From positions 1 to 58,338 of the forward strand of contig JACQDB010000089.1 in assembly GCA_016201275.1 (NCBI GenBank): a stretch of 58,338 nucleotides of DNA. Direction: 5' to 3'. This stretch comes from Acidobacteriota bacterium. GTDB lineage: Bacteria; Acidobacteriota; Blastocatellia; UBA7656. The notes under the pieces were generated by a model. It searched no databases, had not been told where the DNA came from, and saw only the letters and a program-made list of their open reading frames with translations. Within the stretch, counting starts at the first letter, position 1, and each line of letters opens with the position of its first letter. Below, piece by piece: positions 51,189 through 58,338 of this stretch. The translations under genes and the position numbers were made by a program.

Positions 51189-53546
51189 TTATTTCACATC
51201 GAAAAGTTGCACGTCTTCGAGCAGCCAACTGCTGCCGGTTCGATGCAGGATGAAGACGGCGCTGCCGCTTTGCTCGCGCCCCGAAGCGGTGACTTTTAAT
51301 TTTACGTCCAGCGCTACACGGTTGGCGTCAATCGTATCTACGCGGCCAATCTCCGTAGCCCAGGCCGTAGGCGGCGTGAGCGTCAAGCCCTGCACAAATT
51401 TCTTCAAATGCGTTTTGCTGATGGCGGTATAAAGTCGCTCCGACGACGGTTGTTTGATCAGCGTGTCGAGTTGCGCGATGAAGGTTTTGACCGATTCATC
51501 AATCGGAGTTGTGGAACTCGCAGCGCGTTCGGCTTTCACCACGGCGTCGCGTGCCGCGTATTGCGCGGGCGCTTCTTCGGCTTCGACAACGGCGCGGCGC
51601 AAATTGGCTAACGCCTCGCCGGTTTGATTTTTTGCTAAAGCGATTTGCCCCAACGTCAGGTGCGCCCAGGCGAGCGCCGAAACCGGCGGCGGCACAATGT
51701 TCAAAGCGGCGTTGGCTTCGCGGGTGGCTTCATCGGTTTTGTTCTGTGCCGCTAAACTTCTGGCCAGCCAGGCGTGGATCGTGGCGTTATGCGGATTGCT
51801 CGCGGTCGCCTCGCGGAATTTATTTTCGGCGGCAGCGAATTCGCCTTTGTTGAAGGCCGTGACGCCTTCATTGAAAGCGGTCTGCGCCCAGACTTTGACG
51901 GGCTTGGCATCGTTGTCATAGTTGGTTTGCAGTAGTAATTTATCGGGATCAACTTCGATAGAGGTGATTTTTTCCGCTGTCGGAATTTCAAATGAAGTGA
52001 GGTTTTCGGAAGGCACTGTGACCTTTGTGGTCAAGGGCTTGGCCGAAGCCGTGATGGCGACGACATTGACGGTGACATCGCCGGTTCCCAGATTGCGTAT
52101 GTTGACGATTTGCGTATTCGGTTTATCCGATGCTTGCGGAATGCCTATGACGATGTCGGGTTCGGTGATGTTGTCCACCCATTGTTGAAAAAGTTTTTCT
52201 ATGCCGGGGTCGGCTTTGGTCAATGCCTGACGCAAGTCGTGCAGGTTGACGATGCGCGTTGGATCGCCGGTAAACAGCGACCGCACCGCTGTCAAGAATT
52301 TATCGCGCCCCATAGTTTCGGCAAATAAACGCAAGACCAGCGGCCCTTTGGCAAGCACCGCCGCCGCATAGGTAGGCATCAACAAAGTTTGAAAGTCGAG
52401 TTCGGCATCGCGTTTGGCTTGCGCTACCGGCGTGTAGGCCCAGCGCATACGATTGAAGGCTTCGTTGCCAGCGTCTTTGCCGAAGCGCTCTTCAAAATAG
52501 AGAGCGGCGAAATAACGCGGCAGCGAATCGCGCAGCAAAGCGTAGCTCAAGGCCGGTTGGCCGGGGCGGTCTGGCTGCGCGGTGCGCGACTCCTGGCCGC
52601 GAAGTTTGACACGCCCATCGGTCCAGAGGCGTGCCAGAGCGTCGGCCAATACTTCTATGGTGTTGGCGCTCAAGACATCGCGGCGCAAGGTCTGTTCATT
52701 GATGACTAGCGCGCCCGGCACGGCGATATTTGCGGCGCGAGTGGACGAGATGATGCGGAAGGTTGCGCCCGCAGTTGGCGCGCCTAAAGTTTTGGTTAAG
52801 AAGTCCACGACCTTGCCCGCTTCATCGAGCAGGCGATTGAGATTTTCTTGCACAGGAGTTTTCGCGTCGGCGGATTGCAATCCGGTCTGCGCGTAGATTT
52901 CCAGTTTCACGCCGCCGTGTTCCGCCATCAACGGTTGAGCGAAAGTCGAAGCGACAAAGAAGGGCAGAGAGTTTAGCGACTGCTCAAAGGTTTGATTTGC
53001 CGCATCGCCTTTGGCATTGCCCGATGAAGCGACGCGCAAGGCGCTGTTGGTGACGGTTAAGGTGAACGGCGCGGTGATTGCCCCGGTCAAGGCGAAGCCC
53101 GTCGAAGGCATAGGCATCCACACGCTGTCGGGCATCAACAGCACTTCGGTTGTAGAGATCGCCATTAGTCCGGTGGCTTCGGGAACCTCTAGCCGATAGC
53201 TGATTTCGAGAGTCGCTTTGCCGCCCGCTGCCAGCGCTGCCTGCGGCGTGATGGCCACTTGACTGAGCGTGTTGGTGCGGCGGTCGTCGCTGACTTCAAC
53301 TTGTGCTGAGGAATTGTTGAAGCTTGCGGCGCTGACCTTCGCCAGTTTGGTCAAACGAAAATAGAGCTTCGGCTTGGGCGCTTGGCTCAGGTTTGACAGG
53401 TCAAGCGTAGCGCGCACCTCGATGGCGTTTGCCGTCGCGTCAACGCGAGCGTTGATGGTGTAGCGATTGACTTCGATTTCCTGTGCCGCCGCACCGATGG
53501 CGCAAAGCAGCGTGATAAAGAGAGCGAGAGAGAATTTCTTGAGCAT
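51189..53546 (-). CDS. Secreted M1-aminopeptidase-like pseudo-enzyme with TPR-like tail
   Basis: 785 aa. Signal peptide MLKKFSLALFITLLCAIGAA. Residues 25-200 look like the N-terminal beta saddle of M1 peptidases. In the catalytic region, FRIISSTRAANIAVPGALVI stands where GxMEN-containing sequence is expected, and VLADALARLWTD (299-310) aligns with the HExxH helix, but H, E and H are D302, A303 and R306. No zinc site remains. Residues ~560-680 contain three TPR-like units (AFNEGVTAFNKGEFAAAENK, ATIHAWLARSLAAQNKTDEA, AWAHLTLGQIALAKNQTGEA). The C-terminus is a SnoaL/NTF2-like or DUF4440-type segment ending in SSWLLEDVQLFDV. Probably a non-catalytic binding or scaffold protein of the envelope. 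Confidence 0.8.
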   Translation of the reverse strand: MLKKFSLALFITLLCAIGAAAQEIEVNRYTINARVDATANAIEVRATLDLSNLSQAPKPKLYFRLTKLAKVSAASFNNSSAQVEVSDDRRTNTLSQVAITPQAALAAGGKATLEISYRLEVPEATGLMAISTTEVLLMPDSVWMPMPSTGFALTGAITAPFTLTVTNSALRVASSGNAKGDAANQTFEQSLNSLPFFVASTFAQPLMAEHGGVKLEIYAQTGLQSADAKTPVQENLNRLLDEAGKVVDFLTKTLGAPTAGATFRIISSTRAANIAVPGALVINEQTLRRDVLSANTIEVLADALARLWTDGRVKLRGQESRTAQPDRPGQPALSYALLRDSLPRYFAALYFEERFGKDAGNEAFNRMRWAYTPVAQAKRDAELDFQTLLMPTYAAAVLAKGPLVLRLFAETMGRDKFLTAVRSLFTGDPTRIVNLHDLRQALTKADPGIEKLFQQWVDNITEPDIVIGIPQASDKPNTQIVNIRNLGTGDVTVNVVAITASAKPLTTKVTVPSENLTSFEIPTAEKITSIEVDPDKLLLQTNYDNDAKPVKVWAQTAFNEGVTAFNKGEFAAAENKFREATASNPHNATIHAWLARSLAAQNKTDEATREANAALNIVPPPVSALAWAHLTLGQIALAKNQTGEALANLRRAVVEAEEAPAQYAARDAVVKAERAASSTTPIDESVKTFIAQLDTLIKQPSSERLYTAISKTHLKKFVQGLTLTPPTAWATEIGRVDTIDANRVALDVKLKVTASGREQSGSAVFILHRTGSSWLLEDVQLFDVK

Positions 53547-53585
53547 TCGAGCAAGAATCCTTTTACGATAGATGTAAGAAAAAGA

Positions 53586-53657
53586 AGTTTGGAGTTCCGC
53601 CTTCAGGCGGCTTGGTTCACAGCCTCAATCTGCCGCTTGAAGGCGGAACTCCAAACT
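53586..53657. repeat. 26-bp arm hairpin of the GGAGTTCCGCC family
   Basis: AGTTTGGAGTTCCGCCTTCA plus GGCGGC (53586-53611) pairs with 53632-53657 except at one or two positions. The arm is shared with the element at 32603. It separates kdsA from the downstream M1-like gene. Confidence 0.75.
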
Positions 53658-53690
53658 CCGCTTCTTAACGAAAGAGTTTTTAATCTTTGG

Positions 53691-54521
53691 TTAAACTTCA
53701 TCGCGCACAAGCTGATGAAGCGCTTGTAATTTTTCCAGCAACGGCGCGAGGCGTTCAAGCGGCAAACTGTTCGGCCCGTCCGACAAAGCCGCTGCCGGAT
53801 TGTCATGCACTTCCATGAAAATTCCATCCACGCCGCAAGCCACACCGGCACGCGCCATATACTCGATGTATTGCGAATCGCCGCCGCTGGCGTTGCCCAA
53901 TCCGCCGGGACGTTGCAGGCTGTGGGTTATATCATAGACCAATGGATAACCGAAACTTCGCATAATCGGGAAGCCGCGAAAATCTACCACCAGTGTGTTG
54001 TAGCCGAAACTCGCGCCGCGTTCGGTAATAAAAACGCGCTCGTTATTTTGCGAAGTGACTTTGGCAATGGCGTTCTGCATATCGTGCGGCGCAAGGAATT
54101 GACCTTTCTTAATATTGACAGCGCGACCGCTACGCGCCGCTGCGGTAATCAAATCGGTTTGCCTGGAAAGAAAGGCCGGGATTTGCAACACGTCACAGAC
54201 ATCAGCCACCGCCTGCACCTGCGACACCTCGTGAATGTCCGTGAGTACCGGCAGATGAAACTGGCTTTTGATTTTCGCCAGCACCCGCAAGCCTTCGTCC
54301 ATACCGGGGCCGCGATAGGCATTTGCCGATGTGCGATTGGCTTTGTCGAACGAGGCTTTGAAGATGTAGGGAATCTTCAAGCGAGTGGTGATGGTGCTGA
54401 TGGCTTCCGCCATCTTCAGCGCGTGGGTTTCGTTTTCGACCACGCAGGGACCAGCGATTAAAAAGAACTCGCGCCCACCGGCTTCGACATGGCCTATGTG
54501 AAAAGATTTTACTGATTGCAT
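53691..54521 (-). CDS. kdsA: 3-deoxy-8-phosphooctulonate (KDO-8-P) synthase
   Basis: 276 aa from the ATG at 54521, fitting the family length; a frame-open start at 54599 would add 26 residues that do not resemble KdsA. It joins arabinose-5-phosphate and PEP for lipopolysaccharide core synthesis. Seen: FFLIAGPCVVENETHALKMA with Cys26, YIFKASFDKANRTS, PVLTDIHE, QIPAFLSRQTDLI, NIKKGQFLAPHDM, RGASFGYNTLVVDFRGFP, DITHSLQRPGG and DGIFMEVHDNP. Cys in the GPC motif marks the metal-dependent class, whereas the E. coli type has Asn. Its presence implies a Gram-negative outer membrane. It follows the radical SAM gene by 93 bp. Confidence 0.96.
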   Translation of the reverse strand: MQSVKSFHIGHVEAGGREFFLIAGPCVVENETHALKMAEAISTITTRLKIPYIFKASFDKANRTSANAYRGPGMDEGLRVLAKIKSQFHLPVLTDIHEVSQVQAVADVCDVLQIPAFLSRQTDLITAAARSGRAVNIKKGQFLAPHDMQNAIAKVTSQNNERVFITERGASFGYNTLVVDFRGFPIMRSFGYPLVYDITHSLQRPGGLGNASGGDSQYIEYMARAGVACGVDGIFMEVHDNPAAALSDGPNSLPLERLAPLLEKLQALHQLVRDEV

Positions 54522-54614
54522 AGCGAAGCGATATTCTACACTTCGGCGCGGCTTATTCAAAAGCTTGAACGAAACGGGAAGGCGCTGGACCTCTTTCATG
54601 AGGTGGATGAAGCG

Positions 54615-56453
54615 TTAATCGCCCACTGCCGCAACTTCGCGGTGATAAGTGAGCGCCACGGGCGGCTTCATCCAATCCAATTGCTCTTTGGCGTTTTCGG
54701 GAACATTGCGCGGGTCGCAAACGCCGCAACGTATGCAAGGGTCTATCGCCGGGCAAGGCTTGGTGATCGTTTCCGCCATCGCCCGCCGGTACTCTTTCTT
54801 CATGAACTCTGTGGTTAAACCTATATCCACTATGTCCCACGGCAAAGGCTCATCAAGCGACCGACGACGCAAAGCGTAATCCATCCAACCGCGCATGGCT
54901 TGTCGCCAGTTGCCGGTGCGATCTACTTCTAAAATAAATTCCGACACCCGACGATCACCCAATGAAATCAAGGCTTGAAGCTGCGCGACTCTTGAAGACA
55001 TGGCTCGCACTTCGACATTCGGCACCGACTTCAAAGCGCGTGTGATGTATTTGATTTTCTGGTCAAGCTCTTTCTCTGATTGAATCGGTTCCCACTGAAA
55101 AGGCGTCTGCGGCTTCGGCACAAAGGCATTCAACGACACGATGACCGAGCCTACGCGTCCGCGTGGTCTGGCGATTTCAATCATGCGGTCGCGTATGCGT
55201 TTGGTCAGTTCAACTATGGCTTCGATGTCTTCGTGTTCTTCGGTCGGCAAGCCAATCATCATGTAAAGTTTCAGATTGAAGATGCCGCGTTCCAAAATCA
55301 TCTCGGCGATTCGAACGACTTCCTCGTTGGTCAAATTTTTATTGATGACGCGGCGCAAACGATCAGAGCCGGTTTCCGGCGCAATGGCGATTTGCTGATC
55401 GTTTCTTCTGACCAGCGCATCAAGCAACTCAGGCGAGATTTGATCTAAGCGAAGCGACGAAACCGAAACCTGATAATCAAGTTTTTCCAAACCGTCCAAG
55501 AGTTCATGAATTTCGGGATGGTCGCAAACCGCAGTGGCTACTAGGCCGATTTTATCGGTGTGTTTTCGCATGGCAGCGGCGCGCTGTAAAAGTTTTGCGG
55601 CGGAAAAAACACGCGGCGCAAGGTACGAATAACCGGCCCAACAGAAACGACAGCCCATCGAACAACCACGCGATATTTCCATCAGGTAACGTCCACTCAT
55701 CTCGGTGTTGGCTGTAAGAATTTCGCTGGCGGGAATGAAGGCGTCATCGAATTGGCCGTTGCCTTCTTGCTTTCGCATAGGATTTCGCATAGTGAAGACG
55801 CGACGCGGTGCGCCATGCGTCGGTTGAATTTCTCCCATGCTGCCGTCTTCGTGATAATGCACGTCGTAAAACTTCGGCACATAAAAACCGGGTTCTTGCG
55901 CCAGCCTTAACAACAGGTCTTCACGCGACTGGCATTCGTTCATCACTTTGATTAAAGCAGGAACCAGCACTTCGCCTTCGCCTACACAAACCACGTCAAC
56001 GAAGTCTGCGACTGGTTCGGGATTTAAAAACGCCGCCGCGCCGCCCATCACCACCAGCGGATGCCATTCATTGCGCTCTGTTGATTTGACCGGCAGCTTG
56101 GCCAGCCGCAGCAATTTCGGTAGGTTCAAATAATCGGTTTCAAACGAAACCGAAATCGCCAGAATATCGAAATCGGCAATCGGCGTTTCCGTTTCCAGCG
56201 ACAACAGCGGCGTGCGAGTGCGCTCGAACTCTGTTTCAAGGTCGGCGTCAGGAACGAACACTCTTTCGCAATTAATGTTGTGGTAGGAATTGAATAATTG
56301 ATAGACCGATTGAAAGCCCAGATTCGACATCCCTATGTAATAGGTATTCGGATAAGCCAGCGCGATGTCGAGGCCGGTTCCCTTGGGGTTTTGATAAACC
56401 AGGCCGGTCTCTGATTGACGGATTTTTTTGTAGCGTTCTTTAATTTTTTGCAT
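54615..56453 (-). CDS. B12-binding radical SAM protein (TIGR03960-like)
   Basis: 612 aa. The N-terminal ~200 residues are a cobalamin-binding-like fold (ALAYPNTYYIGMSNLGFQSV, VVMGGAAAFLNPEPVADF). The radical SAM core has the cluster motif CSMGCRFC in EISRGCSMGCRFCWAGYSY, with later strands PETGSDRLRRVINKNLT and LKLYMMIGLPTEEHED. Near the C-terminus CPAIDPCIRCGVC suggests a second Fe-S cluster. The family (first half of the TIGR03960/TIGR03936 proteins) is widespread and in some genomes fused to a DUF2344 tRNA-modification-like domain, which is absent here. The substrate is unknown. It lies 21 bp downstream of the HAD gene and upstream of kdsA on the same strand. Confidence 0.92.
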   Translation of the reverse strand: MQKIKERYKKIRQSETGLVYQNPKGTGLDIALAYPNTYYIGMSNLGFQSVYQLFNSYHNINCERVFVPDADLETEFERTRTPLLSLETETPIADFDILAISVSFETDYLNLPKLLRLAKLPVKSTERNEWHPLVVMGGAAAFLNPEPVADFVDVVCVGEGEVLVPALIKVMNECQSREDLLLRLAQEPGFYVPKFYDVHYHEDGSMGEIQPTHGAPRRVFTMRNPMRKQEGNGQFDDAFIPASEILTANTEMSGRYLMEISRGCSMGCRFCWAGYSYLAPRVFSAAKLLQRAAAMRKHTDKIGLVATAVCDHPEIHELLDGLEKLDYQVSVSSLRLDQISPELLDALVRRNDQQIAIAPETGSDRLRRVINKNLTNEEVVRIAEMILERGIFNLKLYMMIGLPTEEHEDIEAIVELTKRIRDRMIEIARPRGRVGSVIVSLNAFVPKPQTPFQWEPIQSEKELDQKIKYITRALKSVPNVEVRAMSSRVAQLQALISLGDRRVSEFILEVDRTGNWRQAMRGWMDYALRRRSLDEPLPWDIVDIGLTTEFMKKEYRRAMAETITKPCPAIDPCIRCGVCDPRNVPENAKEQLDWMKPPVALTYHREVAAVGD

Positions 56454-56474
56454 TTACTTCTTGTTCAAAAACAG

Positions 56475-57182
56475 TCAAACGAAAATAGTCAATAAGTCGC
56501 TGATGGATTCGGCCATCACATCCGGGCCTTGGCGTTCCAGTTCAGCACGCGGCATAGGCCCCCAGGCGGCGGCTATGGTTGTCACTCCGGCGGCGCGACC
56601 GGCAACGATGTCATGAAACGAATCGCCCACGTAAGCAGCGGCAGCGGCATTCACCTGCAAGCGTTCCAGCGCCGCCAGAAGGGGTTCCGGCGCAGGCTTA
56701 TGACGCACCGTGTCTTCCATAAAAATTGCTTCGTCAATCAAGCCGTCCAGGGCGCATAATTGCAAACCGCGTTGCGCTAACTCTCGACCCTTGGAAGTCA
56801 CCACGCCGATAGCATAACCGCGTGCGCGTAATGTGCCGATGACCGGCGCGGTGTGCGCGAAGGGCTTGGCCAGCGCATCGTGATTGGCAATATTGTAGGC
56901 GCGATATGTCAGCAGCAATTGCTCAACCAGATGCGTATGTGGTTCGTCGCCATACGCATCTGTTGGCGGTATGATGGCCAGCGCTGCTGCCGCTTCCGCA
57001 TGGATTAAGAGTTGATGCATGGCTTGACGCAGCGGAATGCCGAAGGTCGCCAGAATATTTTCACGCGAGTGGGTGATGCCACAGACGCTCTGCCAGGTGT
57101 GGTCAAAGCAGCGCAGAATCAAATCCGTCGTGTCAATGAGCGTGCCGTCCAAATCAAATAATATGGCTTGCGTTTTCTTCAT
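56475..57182 (-). CDS. HAD-superfamily phosphatase (phosphoglycolate phosphatase-like)
   Basis: 235 aa from the ATG at 57182. HAD motifs: ILFDLDGTLIDTTDL (nucleophile Asp and acid/base Asp), GVVTSKGRELAQRG (motif II), HKPAPEPLLAALERL (motif III Lys) and YVGDSFHDIVAGRAAG (motif IV). The helical cap lies between motifs I and II. Close relatives include Gph and PpaX, which act on phosphoglycolate or pyrophosphate; the substrate cannot be fixed from sequence. It heads the minus-strand run HAD, radical SAM, kdsA and M1-like. Confidence 0.92.
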   Translation of the reverse strand: MKKTQAILFDLDGTLIDTTDLILRCFDHTWQSVCGITHSRENILATFGIPLRQAMHQLLIHAEAAAALAIIPPTDAYGDEPHTHLVEQLLLTYRAYNIANHDALAKPFAHTAPVIGTLRARGYAIGVVTSKGRELAQRGLQLCALDGLIDEAIFMEDTVRHKPAPEPLLAALERLQVNAAAAAYVGDSFHDIVAGRAAGVTTIAAAWGPMPRAELERQGPDVMAESISDLLTIFV

Positions 57183-58157
57183 CAAGGTCAGTGCCGGTTA
57201 TGCGTCTCGCAAAGACCAACGATTATATTGATACGACCTTGAATAAGCAACGTCACAACCGTCTGCAAATTTATCTGCCTATGGCGGCGACTCTCGAAGC
57301 CCTGACCGCACGGCAGTGGAGAAGCCCGACACGCGTCACGAGCTTGTCTCACTTTGTAGAAGAGTTGGCCAGGTCGAGGAAGAAAAGCACCGCCGTACCA
57401 ATGCAGCCGCAGAGCCGCGACGAAAACTCCTAATCAATGGCTTCGTGCCTATTTTTAGAAAGGCTTCAGTTGTACTTGACGTTGAAATGTCCAAGCGTAA
57501 ATAAATGAATTCATTGAAAGAGTAAGTGGATAGTGTATATCAGGTGGATACTAAGTTGGCACATAGTTGTGAATTTAGTATCCGCCTCTTGGTGAAACCG
57601 GAAGGCGATTGGGATTGGCCGGTGCCGGAGCAAAAAAAAAATCGCCCTCTTGGTAGGAGGTTTAGGTTGTGAAAGCAAGTCTTTCGTATAATTTATGTAA
57701 GATGCTGGCACGTCATGTGCATTGGCAGAGGCGAACTTTAAATAGCTGTGTGTAGATAAAAGGCTGGAATTTATTTTGCTATTTTGTAGTTGCTTTTCCG
57801 AGGTCGTCAGTTTATTATTACGCACTCTTGCTATATAGAAGTATCTGTAGAAGTACCTAAAGTGAGTAAGCAACCAAGGCAACAAATCAAACGATTATTG
57901 TTTTAGATATGCCGGAATTCTCAAAGACCTAATAACTTTGGATACAGAACGAACGCCGTAAGACATACGGTCGCATAAAAATAAGTTCCGCTTGAATTAG
58001 GTGTCGTTCCCTGATAACTCAATGCGGTTGCGAAAGCTCTTAACTTTTCGAGGTTAAGAAATGTCATTTTGATTAGAGTCTCAGCTATCTGTCCGGTAAA
58101 GCTAGGCCGGGCGCACGAATTTTTGAAATTCCCAAATACTTTGGAGAGGGATAAACG
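57183..58157. other. AT-rich gap and probable long leader of the terminal gene
   Basis: No convincing gene. GGTGGATACTAA (57543) and TTAGTATCCGCC (57575) form an inverted repeat; there is a run of ten A at about 57632-57641. Nearer the gene are CTTAAC..GTTAAG (58039-58056) and CCGGTAAAGCTAGGCCGG (58093-58110), which could fold in a 5' leader of at least 100 bases. Composition is AT-richer than the rest of the window. Confidence 0.4.
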
Positions 58158-58338
58158 ATGAAAATGAAAAGAGCGGTAATGATGGCAGTGCTGGTAGTGG
58201 CAGTGGCAGCGCTGGCGGTGCCGATGGCGAGTTGGAAGACTCGTGCGGCCAGCGGCGGCAGCGCCTCGGCTACGACGCCGACGGCAAAGGCCGTGCCGGC
58301 CGTGGCAGCCAGTGCCAGTCAGCCTAAAGTCGTTGCGA
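58158..58338 (+). CDS. Exported protein, N-terminal 60 codons (runs off the window)
   Basis: The ATG at 58158 follows GGAGAGGG by nine bases. The product begins MKMKRAVMMAVLVVAVAALA, a signal peptide, then a Thr/Ser/Ala/Pro-rich region (ASGGSASATTPTAKAVPAVA) typical of a linker. The 3' end is outside the window so the domain is unknown. It is preceded by a long AT-rich leader. Confidence 0.8.
   Translation, partial: MKMKRAVMMAVLVVAVAALAVPMASWKTRAASGGSASATTPTAKAVPAVAASASQPKVVA

Noticed and set aside
57191-57433. 80-codon open frame downstream of the divergent HAD start
   Set aside because: No ribosome site, no recognisable motif, and it lies in a gap with weak coding signal.
58085-58120. Cyclic di-GMP (GEMM-I) riboswitch
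   Set aside because: GGTAAAGCTAGGCCGG resembles one part of the consensus, but the GGGCAAACC part is absent upstream.

Overview
The window looks like part of a bacterial chromosome from the Acidobacteriota, most likely Blastocatellia or a relative. This is an inference from gene content, not a match. The signs are an ECF sigma factor of the TIGR02999 type directly upstream of a receptor kinase with a TPR tail, an Oar-like TonB-dependent receptor with a carboxypeptidase-regulatory N-terminus, many FHA, zinc-ribbon and Hanks-kinase proteins, BACON-repeat exported proteins, and a NrfHA nitrite reductase. Most of the window is moderately GC-rich; about 57,500-58,150 is visibly AT-richer.

Layout. 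1-6,355: a minus-strand signalling locus (FHA/trypsin-like membrane protease, PEGA-tailed kinase, PP2C phosphatase, second kinase). 6,667-10,014: ECF sigma factor and TPR kinase. 10,121-14,863: small metabolic genes, tRNA-Glu(UUC), a GDPD, an AraC regulator and a HIT protein, with a repeat-rich gap at 13,727-14,422. 15,120-17,007: nrfHA. 17,258-22,762: repeats, an RHS remnant, an SNase-fold membrane protein and an M48-like protein with a long C-terminal region. 23,311-31,361: ndk, the TonB receptor and a subtilisin with seven BACON domains. 31,968-34,084: YajQ, a hypothetical gene and a Uma2 protein. 34,118-39,272: a second minus-strand signalling locus (FHA-GAF-SpoIIE phosphatase, RDD protein, FHA kinase, FHA protein). 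39,761-48,195: M20 dipeptidase, korAB, a BNR/Asp-box exported protein and sucC. 48,271-50,988: an insertion-broken HicB-like gene, a macrodomain protein and a PQQ-type sugar dehydrogenase. 51,189-57,182: a minus-strand run of an M1-like pseudo-peptidase, kdsA, a B12-binding radical SAM protein and a HAD phosphatase. The first 60 codons of an exported protein close the window.

How the genes fit together. Four Hanks kinases, two PP2C-type phosphatases and four FHA-containing proteins lie within 40 kb, so phospho-threonine signalling that reaches the envelope is the main theme. KorAB makes succinyl-CoA and SucC, two genes on, uses it. Envelope proteolysis recurs: an FHA protease, an M48-like protein, subtilisin-BACON and an M1-like pseudo-enzyme.

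The least expected signal is between the genes. Several families of small palindromic elements fill the gaps. Some have clear terminal inverted repeats and target duplications: 350 bp at 48,320 splitting a HicB-like gene, 248 bp at 32,603 and 158 bp at 31,696. One family supplies the stop codons of two genes. Another is made of heptanucleotide tandem repeats arranged as hairpins and places a Shine-Dalgarno-like sequence before sucC. All calls come from reading the sequence; no searches were run.
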